Positions 7,736-15,625 of a stretch of DNA of 37,729 bases are shown piece after piece (position 1 is the stretch's first letter; every line of letters starts with the position of its first letter). The stretch lies in NCBI GenBank assembly GCA_003942085.1, contig DQIQ01000013.1, positions 1-37,729 on the forward strand, written 5' to 3'. A program made the translations under genes and the position numbers. The notes below the pieces were generated by a model. It ran no database searches. It was not told the origin of the DNA and saw only the letters and a list, made by a program, of their open reading frames with translations. Source of the DNA: Thermoplasmata archaeon. Lineage in GTDB: Archaea > Thermoplasmatota > E2 > DHVEG-1.

Positions 7736-8263
7736 ATGAATGAACCCAAGAAATTAAATAAAATGACAATTTCTATTTTTTTGTCGTTCATTTTGATTAT
7801 TCTCATATTTGTTCTCACATTTCAAAACGATGACCTCCTCGTATACGGCCATGTATTCGCTGGCGCGGTCACCTTAGCCTTTGCCTTAATTGGCGTCATT
7901 ATTGGTGCGATGATAACAGGGCGGATAAAGAAAAATACCCTTGGAAATCTTCTGAAAATACATCTTGTGGTAAACGGATATGTCAACTTTCTTATCATAG
8001 GTACGTTTCTATATGGCATCTGGGCGCGGGTAGCACACGGTGAACCTTTGTTTTTCCAAAGTGGTGATTCGCTGATGACGATGTTAAAAGGGTGGTTAGG
8101 AGTAGTTCTCATACTAGTAGCGATGATTCAAATCCTTCCTTGTATCATAGTAAAAAATAAACAACGGAAGAAACAAATTCATATGGTTTTTGGATATTTA
8201 TTATTACTTTTATTGATAGCACAGACATTACTTGGAGTGGTCGCGACATTATCTGGTGCCTAA
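7736..8263 (+). CDS. Cytochrome b561-like four-helix membrane protein
   Basis: A 175-residue integral membrane protein with four main hydrophobic segments (about 10-30, 37-60, 75-95, 113-135) and a last one at 150-172. Histidines occur inside or at the edge of helices: GHVFAGA (about 39), KIHLVVNGY (about 75) and QIHMVFGYL (about 148), the pattern expected of a membrane b-type haem protein that moves electrons across the membrane. The family assignment is by pattern only; a DUF420-like protein is another possibility. GGGAGA lies eight bases before the ATG. No redox partner is adjacent. Confidence 0.6.
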   Translation: MNEPKKLNKMTISIFLSFILIILIFVLTFQNDDLLVYGHVFAGAVTLAFALIGVIIGAMITGRIKKNTLGNLLKIHLVVNGYVNFLIIGTFLYGIWARVAHGEPLFFQSGDSLMTMLKGWLGVVLILVAMIQILPCIIVKNKQRKKQIHMVFGYLLLLLLIAQTLLGVVATLSGA

Positions 8264-8340
8264 AAACGGCAAAAAATGGGCACATCATTAGATAAACGAG
8301 GAGTAAGTAGCATCATATTTTCTTATTTTTTTCAAAAGGT

Positions 8341-8484
8341 TTACAACTTCCTTGCCAGAAATATCGTAATAGTTTCGATAGACTTGTGCATCATCAAACC
8401 TGTAGCAATTCCATCATCGACTAAGATGATTGTTTTATTAAAAAAAGATTGGGAAAAAAATCGTTAATATTTTCGTCGATATTT
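8341..8484 (-). pseudogene. Remnant of a phosphoribosyltransferase
   Basis: On the minus strand the stretch reads KTIILVDDGIATGLMM, the PRPP-binding loop of type I phosphoribosyltransferases (usual form VILVDDGIATG), preceded by a short P-N-L linker and followed after 15 residues by a stop. The N-terminal half of the domain and everything after the loop are missing. Its upstream part includes the repeat Y-K-I-V-R-N-I-D-E-N-I-N (8463-8500). There is no start codon, so it is a decayed gene. A plus-strand frame over it (8276-8467) is a shadow. Confidence 0.6.
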
Positions 8485-8500
8485 CTGACGATTTTATAAG
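8462..8500 (-). terminator. Hairpin with T run after the 61-residue ORF (also repeat copy 2)
   Basis: Read on the minus strand, AATCGT and ACGATT can pair around an AT-rich inner stem, followed at once by a run of seven T. It overlaps the stop of the small minus-strand ORF at 8494, so it could terminate that transcript. The same bases are the second copy of the repeat at 7588-7626. Confidence 0.4.
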
Positions 8501-8679
8501 AGATTTTTAAACGCTAACCACTTTGTTAACCGCCCAGCCTCCTGTTCGATTTTTGTGAATTCAGTCAATAGTCTTAATGGTTTTGGTTCGATAGATTTTC
8601 GTTCCTGACTTTTTCTCGTCGGTTCATATTCAAAGTTGTTTAAAGGTTCTTTATGCAACTGACAGTAAGTGTCTGACAT
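8494..8679 (-). CDS. Small protein of unknown function, 61 residues
   Basis: A short charged protein starting MSDTYCQLHKEPLNNFEYEP and ending GRLTKWLAFKNLL. GAAGGAAAG lies eight bases before the ATG, a good SD, and a hairpin with T run follows the stop. One C-x2-H pair might bind metal, but there is no second pair. No family recognised. Being SD-led with a terminator argues for a real gene; its short length and the decayed surroundings argue against. Confidence 0.42.
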   Translation of the reverse strand: MSDTYCQLHKEPLNNFEYEPTRKSQERKSIEPKPLRLLTEFTKIEQEAGRLTKWLAFKNLL

Positions 8680-8755
8680 GGAATTTCTTTCCTTCGAATC
8701 ACATTAAACCGTACTAATCCCGGCACGTCGATAGGGAGAAACCAAAGGCTATTTT

Positions 8756-8800
8756 TATACTCCTTGGGAGTTATACTGAGAGTATACAAACATATTTATA
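8756..8800 (+). promoter_or_regulatory. Nested inverted repeats and TATA box before the C25 peptidase
   Basis: TATACT occurs at 8756-8761 and 8772-8777 and inverted (AGTATA) at 8781-8786; the last two form a perfect 6-bp inverted repeat with a 3-base spacer. They abut a TATA-like CATATTTATA (8791-8800). The position just upstream of the promoter fits an activator or repressor site for the peptidase. Confidence 0.5.
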
Positions 8801-8843
8801 GAAGATGCGCCTCTTTATTATTAACAAATAAGGGGTATTAAAT

Positions 8844-10814
8844 ATGAAGATGAAAATCGCAGCGTATTTTGTAGTTGTACTATTCTTGATCGGTAGTATA
8901 ACTGCAGTAGGCATAGGAAAGCAGTTGACCGCTAACGAAAAAACTATCGCTGTACAATTTTCAGCGCCAAAAACAACTCTGTCAGCCATCGAATCAAACA
9001 CGTATATTCAATTAAATATTGGAAACGCTGATCAGGCGTTGTATACCGCAGGGGAGCCAATTCTGCCAATGTATACGACAGTTCTGGAATTCCCTCTGGG
9101 GACAATTATAACAAGCGTTGAATGTATTCCTCAAGAAATACAAACAATGACGTTGCCGTATAAGATAATGCCTGCTCCTGAGCCGATTGCGTTGAACTCT
9201 GAAAATCCTGTCGCGGTGTACTCAGCAGATCAGGCCACGTATAACTCTGCACAATACTTCCCTGACAACTGGGTTGATTACTCCACTGGTGGTGGGCTCA
9301 ATAGTAATAATCAGCATACCACTTTTTTATCAATACGGACATTTCCCGCACGATATAGTCCTGCGACAGATACCATTCAATACATGAAGAATGCAGAAGT
9401 GAAGGTGAGCTATAAAAACCCAGAGAAGACAATGACTTTTGGGTCAGGATATCAATTAGTCATTATCGCTCCAGCTGCCTTCTCCAGTGAATTAACAAGA
9501 CTCGTGGATCATAAGATAGCCAAGGGCATCAATACAACACTGATGACCATTGAAGATATCTATAATCAATACACCGGGTATGATTCCCCTGAACAAATTA
9601 AATACTTCATTAAATACGCGTTAGATACCTGGAATACACAATATGTCCTTCTTGTCGGTGGTATGAACGGATACCTGTTCCACCAAGGCGGAAAAGATGA
9701 TGCAAATCAGGGAACAAAGGATTGGTACCTTCCGGTACGGTACACAAACCTCGACGAGGGCGGAACAGAGCATGATCCCGGATATATCAGCGATCTGTAC
9801 TATGCTGATATTTATGACAGTCATGGTAATTTTTCATCCTGGGATTCAAACAATGATCATATCTATGCAAAATGGAGAGGCGGGGGAAAGGATATCATTG
9901 ATCTGTATCCTGATCTAGCTGTCGGTCGGTTACCCTGTCGAAACACAAAAGAGGTAAAACTCATGGTTGATAAAATTATCACCTATGAAAGCACTGCTGC
10001 TGATCCGTCATGGTTTAATAAAATAGTTCTTGTGGGTGGGGACTCCTTTGACGATCGACCCGGAAGTAATATGCCGGAAGGGGAAGTTTCAACGGAGTTT
10101 GTCTACAATGAATCCATGGCAGCATCATTTACTGATGTGCAACTCTTTGCAACAAACAGAAATATCTCTAATGATTTCACACCGACCCCAAAGAATATCG
10201 AGCGTGTAGTTTCTGCCGGCTGTGGTTTCTTATATTATGATGGACATGGAAGCCCGGCATCCTGGAATACCCATTGGGTCGACGAGTTCACCTGGGCAAA
10301 CGGAAAAACACCTGGTGGAACAAACGCGTATGGACTCATTAAATTCAGGAATGGAGATAAACTGCCGGTCTGCGTTGTTGGTGGCTGTCATAACAGTATG
10401 CTCAATGTCTCGTTTTTCTGGACATTGGACAAAAGCCATACTCAAACCTGGACCTATGGGGTGCCTCTCCCCCGATCCTGGAGCGAATGGATGATAATGA
10501 AAAACAATGGTGGAGCGATTGCTTGTATGGGGAACACCGGTCTTGGTTACGGATTTGTAGGGACTATTGACGGAGAACCTGCTTGTTATCAGGGTCTTGG
10601 TGGGTATGTCGAAAGGACATTCTTCAAATCCTACAACGAAAGCAGCTCGAAAACCCTGGGTGATGCCTGGGTTGGCGCAATCACCAAGTATCTGGTGACC
10701 TGGCCTGGGATGTTACAACAAGCAGATTGTAAAACCGTTGAAGAATGGATTGTCTTTGGGGACTCGAGCCTCAGGATAGGCGGGTATTCCGCAGTTGAAG
10801 GGATCCTGAACTAA
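8844..10814 (+). CDS. Exported C25 (gingipain-family) cysteine peptidase
   Basis: A 656-residue exported protein that should cleave proteins outside the cell. Signal peptide about 1-22; a propeptide-like beta region (about 40-190); then the caspase-fold catalytic domain. The catalytic His is in YYDGHGSPASW (His468) and the Cys in VVGGCHNSM (Cys515), the usual C25 order and spacing. The C-terminus ends at EEWIVFGDSSLRIGGYS, the standard domain end, and there is no PKD or anchor domain, so the enzyme may be released. AGGGGT lies seven bases before the ATG. A candidate structured RNA sits in the 3' region. A second, different C25 protein lies at 36852-37729. Confidence 0.92.
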   Translation: MKMKIAAYFVVVLFLIGSITAVGIGKQLTANEKTIAVQFSAPKTTLSAIESNTYIQLNIGNADQALYTAGEPILPMYTTVLEFPLGTIITSVECIPQEIQTMTLPYKIMPAPEPIALNSENPVAVYSADQATYNSAQYFPDNWVDYSTGGGLNSNNQHTTFLSIRTFPARYSPATDTIQYMKNAEVKVSYKNPEKTMTFGSGYQLVIIAPAAFSSELTRLVDHKIAKGINTTLMTIEDIYNQYTGYDSPEQIKYFIKYALDTWNTQYVLLVGGMNGYLFHQGGKDDANQGTKDWYLPVRYTNLDEGGTEHDPGYISDLYYADIYDSHGNFSSWDSNNDHIYAKWRGGGKDIIDLYPDLAVGRLPCRNTKEVKLMVDKIITYESTAADPSWFNKIVLVGGDSFDDRPGSNMPEGEVSTEFVYNESMAASFTDVQLFATNRNISNDFTPTPKNIERVVSAGCGFLYYDGHGSPASWNTHWVDEFTWANGKTPGGTNAYGLIKFRNGDKLPVCVVGGCHNSMLNVSFFWTLDKSHTQTWTYGVPLPRSWSEWMIMKNNGGAIACMGNTGLGYGFVGTIDGEPACYQGLGGYVERTFFKSYNESSSKTLGDAWVGAITKYLVTWPGMLQQADCKTVEEWIVFGDSSLRIGGYSAVEGILN

Positions 10815-10827
10815 TCTAAAAAACTGT

Positions 10828-10890
10828 GCAGTTCCTTGAAAAAACCGTACTGCAAAGCTGTGAGCGGTCAATACCGCACCAGGGAACTGC
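10828..10890 (+). ncRNA. Candidate structured RNA in the 3' region of the C25 gene
   Basis: Outer helix GCAGTTCCTTG (10828-10838) with CAGGGAACTGC (10880-10890): eleven pairs including one G-U. Inside it GCGGT-CAAT-ACCGC (10864-10877) forms a perfect five-pair tetraloop hairpin. ACTGC also occurs at 10849-10853 and can pair with the same GCAGT, so two folds compete. It begins 13 bases after the peptidase stop. It may act as terminator, mRNA stabiliser or small RNA. Confidence 0.5.
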
Positions 10891-10954
10891 CGTCTTATTC
10901 TTTAAACATAATGAATATATCTTTTTGTATATCTTTTACTGCATGAAATGATTG

Positions 10955-11137
10955 CTATACGTCCTTGGATATCCTACTAATCAACATTCCTGTTTTTTTT
11001 CGTAGTCTCAATATAATGACGAGCAGAAGGATAAGTTGCAATCCCACGAACACGACAGACGATCCAGTGGTGCTCGTGACTGGGAAGATAGCCACATTGA
11101 CGATGTTAAAGAGGTAGTGTTGTTCATTAGACGAAGG
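10955..11137 (-). pseudogene. C-terminal remnant of a membrane protein
   Basis: Between two stops on the minus strand lies a 60-codon frame without an early ATG. It reads as an extracellular segment (NEQHYLFNIVNVAIFPV), a membrane helix (SSVVFVGLQLILLLVIILRL) and a basic cytoplasmic tail (RLRKKTGMLISR), ending in a stop. Such helix-plus-basic-tail endings anchor exported proteins. No start or SD is present, so it is probably the 3' end of a deleted gene. Confidence 0.45.
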
Positions 11138-11289
11138 TTACCAGTCTTTTTTTTATATACAGTTTGGTCAATGATTATCTAGCGGAAGGAAGAATTTTTT
11201 CTTTGATGTTTTCGGTGATATTTTTGAGCGAGCTATCAAGCGTCATTTTCTTTTTTGAAAATCACCTGAACAATCTACGAGATATACCA
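11138..11289. other. Rest of the 10.9-11.3 kb gap
   Basis: No clear gene. On the minus strand a 23-codon frame (about 11178-11249) encodes SLKNITENIKEKIL, which resembles the VKNIDENINKIL of the repeat at 7588-7626 at protein level. It may be a third decayed copy of the same short C-terminus. Confidence 0.3.
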
Positions 11290-11748
11290 CTAGAGTCCGT
11301 CATATCTTCCTAAGATGAAGGTATCCGTATACATTCCTTTAAACCCGGGAAACTGGCCGTATCTCAACTGGAGGTCGCGATTTTTTATACTGATAAAGGC
11401 AGGTCCAGATCCAAACCCATAGTAATGACCGATCAAGAAAACAGTGATTGCTCTGCAGTTGAGTAAGGTCGTGCCATATTCGTTTACTTCTATCTGGGGA
11501 TTGGCTATCCTTCCAAACAGCGTTCCTCTGACCCATACGGGATCATAGCTTGGTATGTTCTCTGATTGGGTTAGTTTTTTTGTCGCGGAATGCAAAGAGG
11601 CGACCTCTACTAGGTTTCGACTTGTGGTTCTACTTTTTAGGGGATGATCAAAAAGAGATGGCAGATTATTTTTAATTGCTCCTGCAGCTATTACAAATCC
11701 ACTGAGGACTAAAATCCCGACGATTGATATCGGTATAATTTTGTTCAT
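11290..11748 (-). CDS. Small exported protein of unknown function
   Basis: A 152-residue protein from ATG 11748, chosen because GGAGG sits seven bases upstream; an earlier ATG at 11763 has no SD. Signal peptide MNKIIPISIVGILVLSGFVI is close to that of the protein at 1625-2062. The mature part is rich in polar residues with a beta-type second half (RGTLFGRIANPQIEVNEYG, FISIKNRDLQLRYG). No known domain or catalytic motif is apparent. Its promoter carries the 14-bp box shared with the PQQ-propeller gene, suggesting common regulation. Confidence 0.78.
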   Translation of the reverse strand: MNKIIPISIVGILVLSGFVIAAGAIKNNLPSLFDHPLKSRTTSRNLVEVASLHSATKKLTQSENIPSYDPVWVRGTLFGRIANPQIEVNEYGTTLLNCRAITVFLIGHYYGFGSGPAFISIKNRDLQLRYGQFPGFKGMYTDTFILGRYDGL

Positions 11749-11790
11749 GTATTTCCTCCTCAATCTATGATATTATAACAACCATCTCTT

Positions 11791-11804
11791 TTTAAAAACA
11801 TATC
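11791..11804 (-). promoter_or_regulatory. Extended promoter box, exact copy
   Basis: GATATGTTTTTAAA on the minus strand, 43 bp before the ATG at 11748. The TTTAAA core is the TATA element; the conserved six bases ahead of it go beyond a normal BRE. Confidence 0.65.
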
Positions 11805-11903
11805 ATTGCAACGATATTTATCAGACAAACTTTCACACGGTTTATGGGCAAAGAATTTTAATATGGTTACTTTATTGTTACATAGAATTGGGAGGCGTAA
11901 AAA

Positions 11904-12062
11904 ATGCTACAAGGAAAGGTAATTATAAATTTTAATTATGATGAAGCCAAAGAAAAATGCAGTTGGGATCTGAGACAGGAAGGTAAAGACACCCTCAATA
12001 AAGATGATTTGATTTCCTTATTTGAACATATCATTGGAGAGTTCATGTCAGATTCACAATGA
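11904..12062 (+). CDS. Small acidic protein, 52 residues
   Basis: Starts MLQGKVIINFNYDEAKEKC after a strong SD (GGGAGGCG, 11890-11897) and ends IIGEFMSDSQ. The composition is that of a compact soluble protein with one Cys; no family recognised. It diverges from the exported protein at 11290-11748 and converges on the Lrp-type regulator, whose stop is only about 30 bp away. The strong SD and clean length make it a likely real small gene. Confidence 0.65.
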   Translation: MLQGKVIINFNYDEAKEKCSWDLRQEGKDTLNKDDLISLFEHIIGEFMSDSQ

Positions 12063-12093
12063 CACAGTAGTATCAGGGATCATTAAGCAGGTT

Positions 12094-12621
12094 TTATAAA
12101 ATGTTCTTCGCTTTTAATGAACCAGGGTTGATGATGTAATGGTTCCGTGGAGAGTAAAGAATCTGTGAAAGCTCTACTTTTTCAAATACTCCAGGATATT
12201 TCTCCATTAATAAATTGACGAATTTTTTTGCATGGACTAGATCTTTTGCGGTAAAAATGATAATCCAGTCATATTGACCATGGATTTTGTAGCTACTTTC
12301 AATTTTAATTCCAAGATATGTGTAATCCTCAAGGATTGAATCTAAGTTGATTTCCTCAGCAGCTTTTTTATCTAATCGCTGCATCATTGTTTTAAAGGAC
12401 ATAATATATTTTTCAAGATCTTGTTTTTGCTCATCAATGATAGCAGTGTACCCCCAGATCATGCGACTCTCTTCTAGTTTTTTAATGATTTTCCATACTT
12501 TCTGTCTTGAAAAACCATAATGTTTTGCGATCGTGTCTATATTTTCCTTGGCGTTTTTCTGAAGCTCAACAAGAATCTTCATTTCATCTACTTGAATCTG
12601 TTCTTTAGAGTTTTTAGCCAT
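12094..12621 (-). CDS. Lrp/AsnC-family transcriptional regulator
   Basis: A 175-residue regulator with an N-terminal AsnC-type helix-turn-helix (about 10-62, including IDTIAKHYGFSRQKVWKIIK) and a C-terminal RAM-like alpha/beta domain (about 65-155, with GIKIESSYKIHGQYDWIIIF) that in this family binds amino acids or drives oligomerisation. The C-terminal tail (SPRNHYIINPGSLKAKNIL) is longer than usual. Its promoter carries a close version (2 mismatches) of the 14-bp box seen before two exported-protein genes, so it may regulate them and itself; that is inferred. Confidence 0.85.
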   Translation of the reverse strand: MAKNSKEQIQVDEMKILVELQKNAKENIDTIAKHYGFSRQKVWKIIKKLEESRMIWGYTAIIDEQKQDLEKYIMSFKTMMQRLDKKAAEEINLDSILEDYTYLGIKIESSYKIHGQYDWIIIFTAKDLVHAKKFVNLLMEKYPGVFEKVELSQILYSPRNHYIINPGSLKAKNIL

Positions 12622-12666
12622 AACTCTTTTACTCCCTATGTATCACAGTTTTGTAACAATTCCTTA

Positions 12667-12680
12667 TTTAAGAACATATT
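12667..12680 (-). promoter_or_regulatory. Extended promoter box, variant copy
   Basis: AATATGTTCTTAAA on the minus strand, 46 bp before the Lrp-type ATG; two mismatches to the exact 14-mer at 2162, 11791 and 14602. Confidence 0.55.
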
Positions 12681-12710
12681 CTTGGAACGGATTTTTGTGC
12701 GAAACAATGG

Positions 12711-12738
12711 TAAAAAATAAAAAAAAGAAAAAAGAAGG
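12711..12738 (-). terminator. T-rich terminator of the PQQ-propeller gene
   Basis: On the minus strand a run of T with few interruptions (CTTTTTTCTTTTTTTTATTTTTT) lies about 50 bp after the stop at 12789, the usual form of archaeal termination signals. Confidence 0.5.
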
Positions 12739-12788
12739 CGGTGGTCTTCTCTGGATGATCTTGATGTGCACGAGAGATTCTGTGTGGA

Positions 12789-14561
12789 TCATAATCTGAT
12801 GAAAAACAAAAGAATCGTTCCATTCTGAGACCGTTCGGTTGCGCTATCTAGGACCTCTGCGGTAACCGTGACAACTGTTTTACCAAACCCAAGGATAAGC
12901 TTCGAGCTGATCGTGCGTTCTTCACCTACACCAAGAGATATTATTTTTCCGGTGGTGACTTTACCGATCCAGGCACCACCAACCAGGGTGATGCTCCAGT
13001 TAATATTTGTTGCTGGGGCGTCACCAATGTTTTTGATGGATGTTTTTACCTTAAATAGTCCGCCAGTGATGGTTTGTATCTCAAGAATCGGTCGTTGGGC
13101 AATGGTGATGGAATGTATCGCTGACCAGTTACTTTCAGCACCGAGCGTATCTTTTGCTTTTACTTTTACCGAAAAGTCTCCTGCAGCAGTCCAAGTATGT
13201 GATGTGCTTGCCACAACACCGGAGGGATAGGGTCCAAGCCAGCTGCTGTTGGTGTCATCACCCCAGTCAAAGAAGTAGAAGACGTCATCTCCATCATTGT
13301 CAGTGGTGTTCGTACTAAAATTATATTCGATATTCATAAATCCGTTCTCAGGTCCATTCGGTGCAGCTGGTGGATTTGGTGGGGTATTTGGGTCCATAAA
13401 ACAGTACACTTTATGGTCACCTGAACCGATGTAGACCCGTCCTTCAGCAACCGCCGGGGAAGCCCAGACGATATACCCAGAGGTATGGCTCCATATCGGT
13501 GCCCCTGTTTCAGCATTAAAACAATAAATCTTATGGTCAAACGATCCAGCGTAGACCTTTCCATCGGCAACAGCAGGGGAAGAATAGAAGAAGTCTGCTG
13601 CCTGGAAATCCCAGATCTTGTCACCTGTTGCTGCATCAAGGCAATAAAGTGTATTGTCAAAGGAACCAACGTAGACTTTCCCATTGGCTACCGCAGGGCT
13701 AGATTCAATAGAGGCACCAGTTGCATAGTCCCAGAGCTTTGCACCAGTGAGCGCGTTTAGGCAGTATACTTTATTGTCACTGGATCCGATAAAGACGTTA
13801 TTGTCTGCAGTTGCTGGTGATGAATAGATGTCATTGCTGGTCGTATAATCCCAAATCCACACCCCGTTGCTCGCATTCAGACAGTACACCTTGTCGTCCC
13901 AGGAACCGATGTAAACCATCCCGTGATAGACTGCAGGGGACGATATGATATCATCACCGGTTGCATACTCCCAGATCTTCGTCCCACTATTAGCATCGAG
14001 ACAATACACCTTATGGTCCCGTGAGCCGACATAGACTTTTCCTTCGAAAACAGTTGGAGAAGAAACAACATCTGATCCAGTTGTATAATTCCAGATTTTT
14101 CCTCCGCTCATCGCATCCAGACAATAGAGCTTGCCATCGTTTGAGCCGATGTAGACTTTTCCTTCGGCAACCGCAGGGGATGAGGTAATCTCAAGACCTG
14201 TCAAATACTCCCAGAGTTTCGAACCTGTGTTCGCATCGAGACAGTAGATCTTTTTATCCCATGAGCCGACGTAAACCTTTCCATCGACAACCGAGGGAGA
14301 CCCACTCATCTCAAGGCCAGTATTGAATGTCCATAACACTGTATTTGTGTTGGGTGCTGTTGAGGTTGAATATCCTGTGTGACCAGGGTCATGGTGGAAC
14401 ATTACCCACCAATCGGTTGTTAAAGCCAATGACGAGATGGGTTCGTTTGTCCTATTGCTTTTATTGTCCATGTTGTTTCCAAGACCGACCCCATAATTTA
14501 CTCCGAAGAGTAAAAGCATGATTCCAAAAATCAATAGTTTTTCTATGATGTTTTTTTTCAT
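12789..14561 (-). CDS. Exported PQQ-type beta-propeller with PKD and CARDB-like domains
   Basis: A 590-residue surface protein. Signal peptide about 1-27; eight propeller blades (about 75-385), each with the motif SSPAVAEGKVYIGS..KVYCLDA..G..IW; a PKD domain (about 395-490, DGDDVFYFFDWGDDTN); and a CARDB-like domain (about 495-585) with KNIGDAPATNINW. The blades match the PQQ-like family, which in archaea usually serves as a binding scaffold rather than a dehydrogenase; no enzymatic residues are visible. The PKD segment KAKDTLGAESNWS is almost the same in the protein at 20197-22386. The final IRL resembles ends of other exported proteins here. Confidence 0.92.
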   Translation of the reverse strand: MKKNIIEKLLIFGIMLLLFGVNYGVGLGNNMDNKSNRTNEPISSLALTTDWWVMFHHDPGHTGYSTSTAPNTNTVLWTFNTGLEMSGSPSVVDGKVYVGSWDKKIYCLDANTGSKLWEYLTGLEITSSPAVAEGKVYIGSNDGKLYCLDAMSGGKIWNYTTGSDVVSSPTVFEGKVYVGSRDHKVYCLDANSGTKIWEYATGDDIISSPAVYHGMVYIGSWDDKVYCLNASNGVWIWDYTTSNDIYSSPATADNNVFIGSSDNKVYCLNALTGAKLWDYATGASIESSPAVANGKVYVGSFDNTLYCLDAATGDKIWDFQAADFFYSSPAVADGKVYAGSFDHKIYCFNAETGAPIWSHTSGYIVWASPAVAEGRVYIGSGDHKVYCFMDPNTPPNPPAAPNGPENGFMNIEYNFSTNTTDNDGDDVFYFFDWGDDTNSSWLGPYPSGVVASTSHTWTAAGDFSVKVKAKDTLGAESNWSAIHSITIAQRPILEIQTITGGLFKVKTSIKNIGDAPATNINWSITLVGGAWIGKVTTGKIISLGVGEERTISSKLILGFGKTVVTVTAEVLDSATERSQNGTILLFFIRL

Positions 14562-14601
14562 AATTTTTCCCCCTGTCTACAATTTTATAACGATGTTCCC
14601 C

Positions 14602-14615
14602 TTTAAAAACATATC
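14602..14615 (-). promoter_or_regulatory. Extended promoter box, exact copy
   Basis: GATATGTTTTTAAA on the minus strand, 41 bp before the PQQ-propeller ATG; identical to the copies at 2162 and 11791. Confidence 0.65.
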
Positions 14616-14830
14616 TTTGGATCATGTTTGTCGTATGATAAATATCAGAAGGGACATATGTCAGGTCCTAACACTTATCCAATGCCGATTGCACCACCGG
14701 TGATCAATATGGTATTTCCACTTATTTTCATCTTTAGACCGCACCTCCAGAAAACCTGATACAAAGAAAACCACTCGCATCTTCGCTATTTAGTGATTTT
14801 TATCCTTTGATACGCACACGATCTTTACTG

Positions 14831-14956
14831 CTATTCTAACTGCTCCAGTATTGTTTCGTCATCAATTTCTTCCGTAAGGTAGAGTATCTCGGTAAAAGGA
14901 TAGACCAATTGTCGTTCAGGTGCTCGAGGCGGATCTTTCTTTGTTAAGTCGTTCAT
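14831..14956 (-). CDS. Possible small acidic protein, 41 residues
   Basis: From ATG 14956 it reads MNDLTKKDPPRAPERQLVYP then an acidic end (YLTEEIDDETILEQLE). An in-frame TTG at 15052 would add 32 less protein-like residues. No SD is seen and no family recognised. The composition is more like a real protein than chance, but support is weak. Confidence 0.35.
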   Translation of the reverse strand: MNDLTKKDPPRAPERQLVYPFTEILYLTEEIDDETILEQLE

Positions 14957-15157
14957 CAAAGCTAACGATGAGGTTTGTTTTATATCAATATGATTGAAAA
15001 ATAGATGAATGATGGGTAAAAAATAATTAAGATTGAATGTATAATAAGGCAATCAAGATATCGTGATTGGCTCATCCTTCCGTTAGGTATCAAGGCAGAA
15101 ATTTTCTTTTTGATTTTCCTGTGGTGATCGCCAGTGTCAGGTGTGGTATGCGGGGAT

Positions 15158-15562
15158 TTATTCTATGGTTATTTCTTTTTTCAATAGTATGTCGGTAATA
15201 CGTATTTTTTTTCCATCAGGTAATAAGTCTAACGGAGGTTGTATCCCCTGTATAAAAAGCTTATAATTCGCACATTGAGCATATTTTAATTCTGATGTGC
15301 AATATTTCTCCGCTATCTCTTTAAAGAGTTTTATGGTTTTGTCATCTTCAACAAAGTATTTTACTAAGAGAGGGATATTTTTAACAGCGTCATCTACACA
15401 GCGTTCGAGATATTTGCATCTAAATTTTTTTTGTAAGACATTATATACTAAGCAGTCGACATAGTGCTCTGATTCACAAGTCATAAAGCTCATATGATTT
15501 CTGATATGTGGAAAACTCGTAATGCATATTCTGGTAAAATCTTCATAATAAGGGCAACTCAT
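15158..15562 (-). CDS. Cysteine-rich protein of unknown function
   Basis: About 134 residues. I place the start at the second ATG (15562), since AGAAGGA is nine bases before it but abuts the first ATG (15571). Cysteines are frequent: MSCPYY, RICITS, FMTCESEHYVDC, FRCKYLERC, KYCTSELKYAQC. This spacing suggests one or more Zn or Fe-S sites. There is no recognised catalytic motif; the C-terminal part (PPLDLLPDGKKIRITDIL) is conserved-looking. It stands alone, with a TATA box at 15626-15637 and an inverted repeat just upstream, so its transcription may be controlled by a dedicated factor. Confidence 0.7.
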   Translation of the reverse strand: MSCPYYEDFTRICITSFPHIRNHMSFMTCESEHYVDCLVYNVLQKKFRCKYLERCVDDAVKNIPLLVKYFVEDDKTIKLFKEIAEKYCTSELKYAQCANYKLFIQGIQPPLDLLPDGKKIRITDILLKKEITIE

Positions 15563-15625
15563 GCATTCCATCCTTCTTTTTTTTCCTTATTTTGTATCTT
15601 TTCTTGCTTTAATATCCTTTCTTAA

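Noticed and set aside
7579-7818. 79-codon minus-strand frame
   Set aside because: It overlaps the start of the b561-like gene and an alternative frame carries the conserved NIDENIN peptide; composition looks like chance.
8276-8467. 63-codon plus-strand frame starting MGTSLDKRGVSSII, reminiscent of an archaeal pilin N-terminus
   Set aside because: After ten residues the hydrophobic pilin helix is missing, and the opposite strand carries a clear phosphoribosyltransferase motif.
13334-14303. Tandem DNA repeats of about 120 bp
   Set aside because: They are explained by the eight repeated blades of the PQQ-type propeller and are not an independent repeat or CRISPR array.
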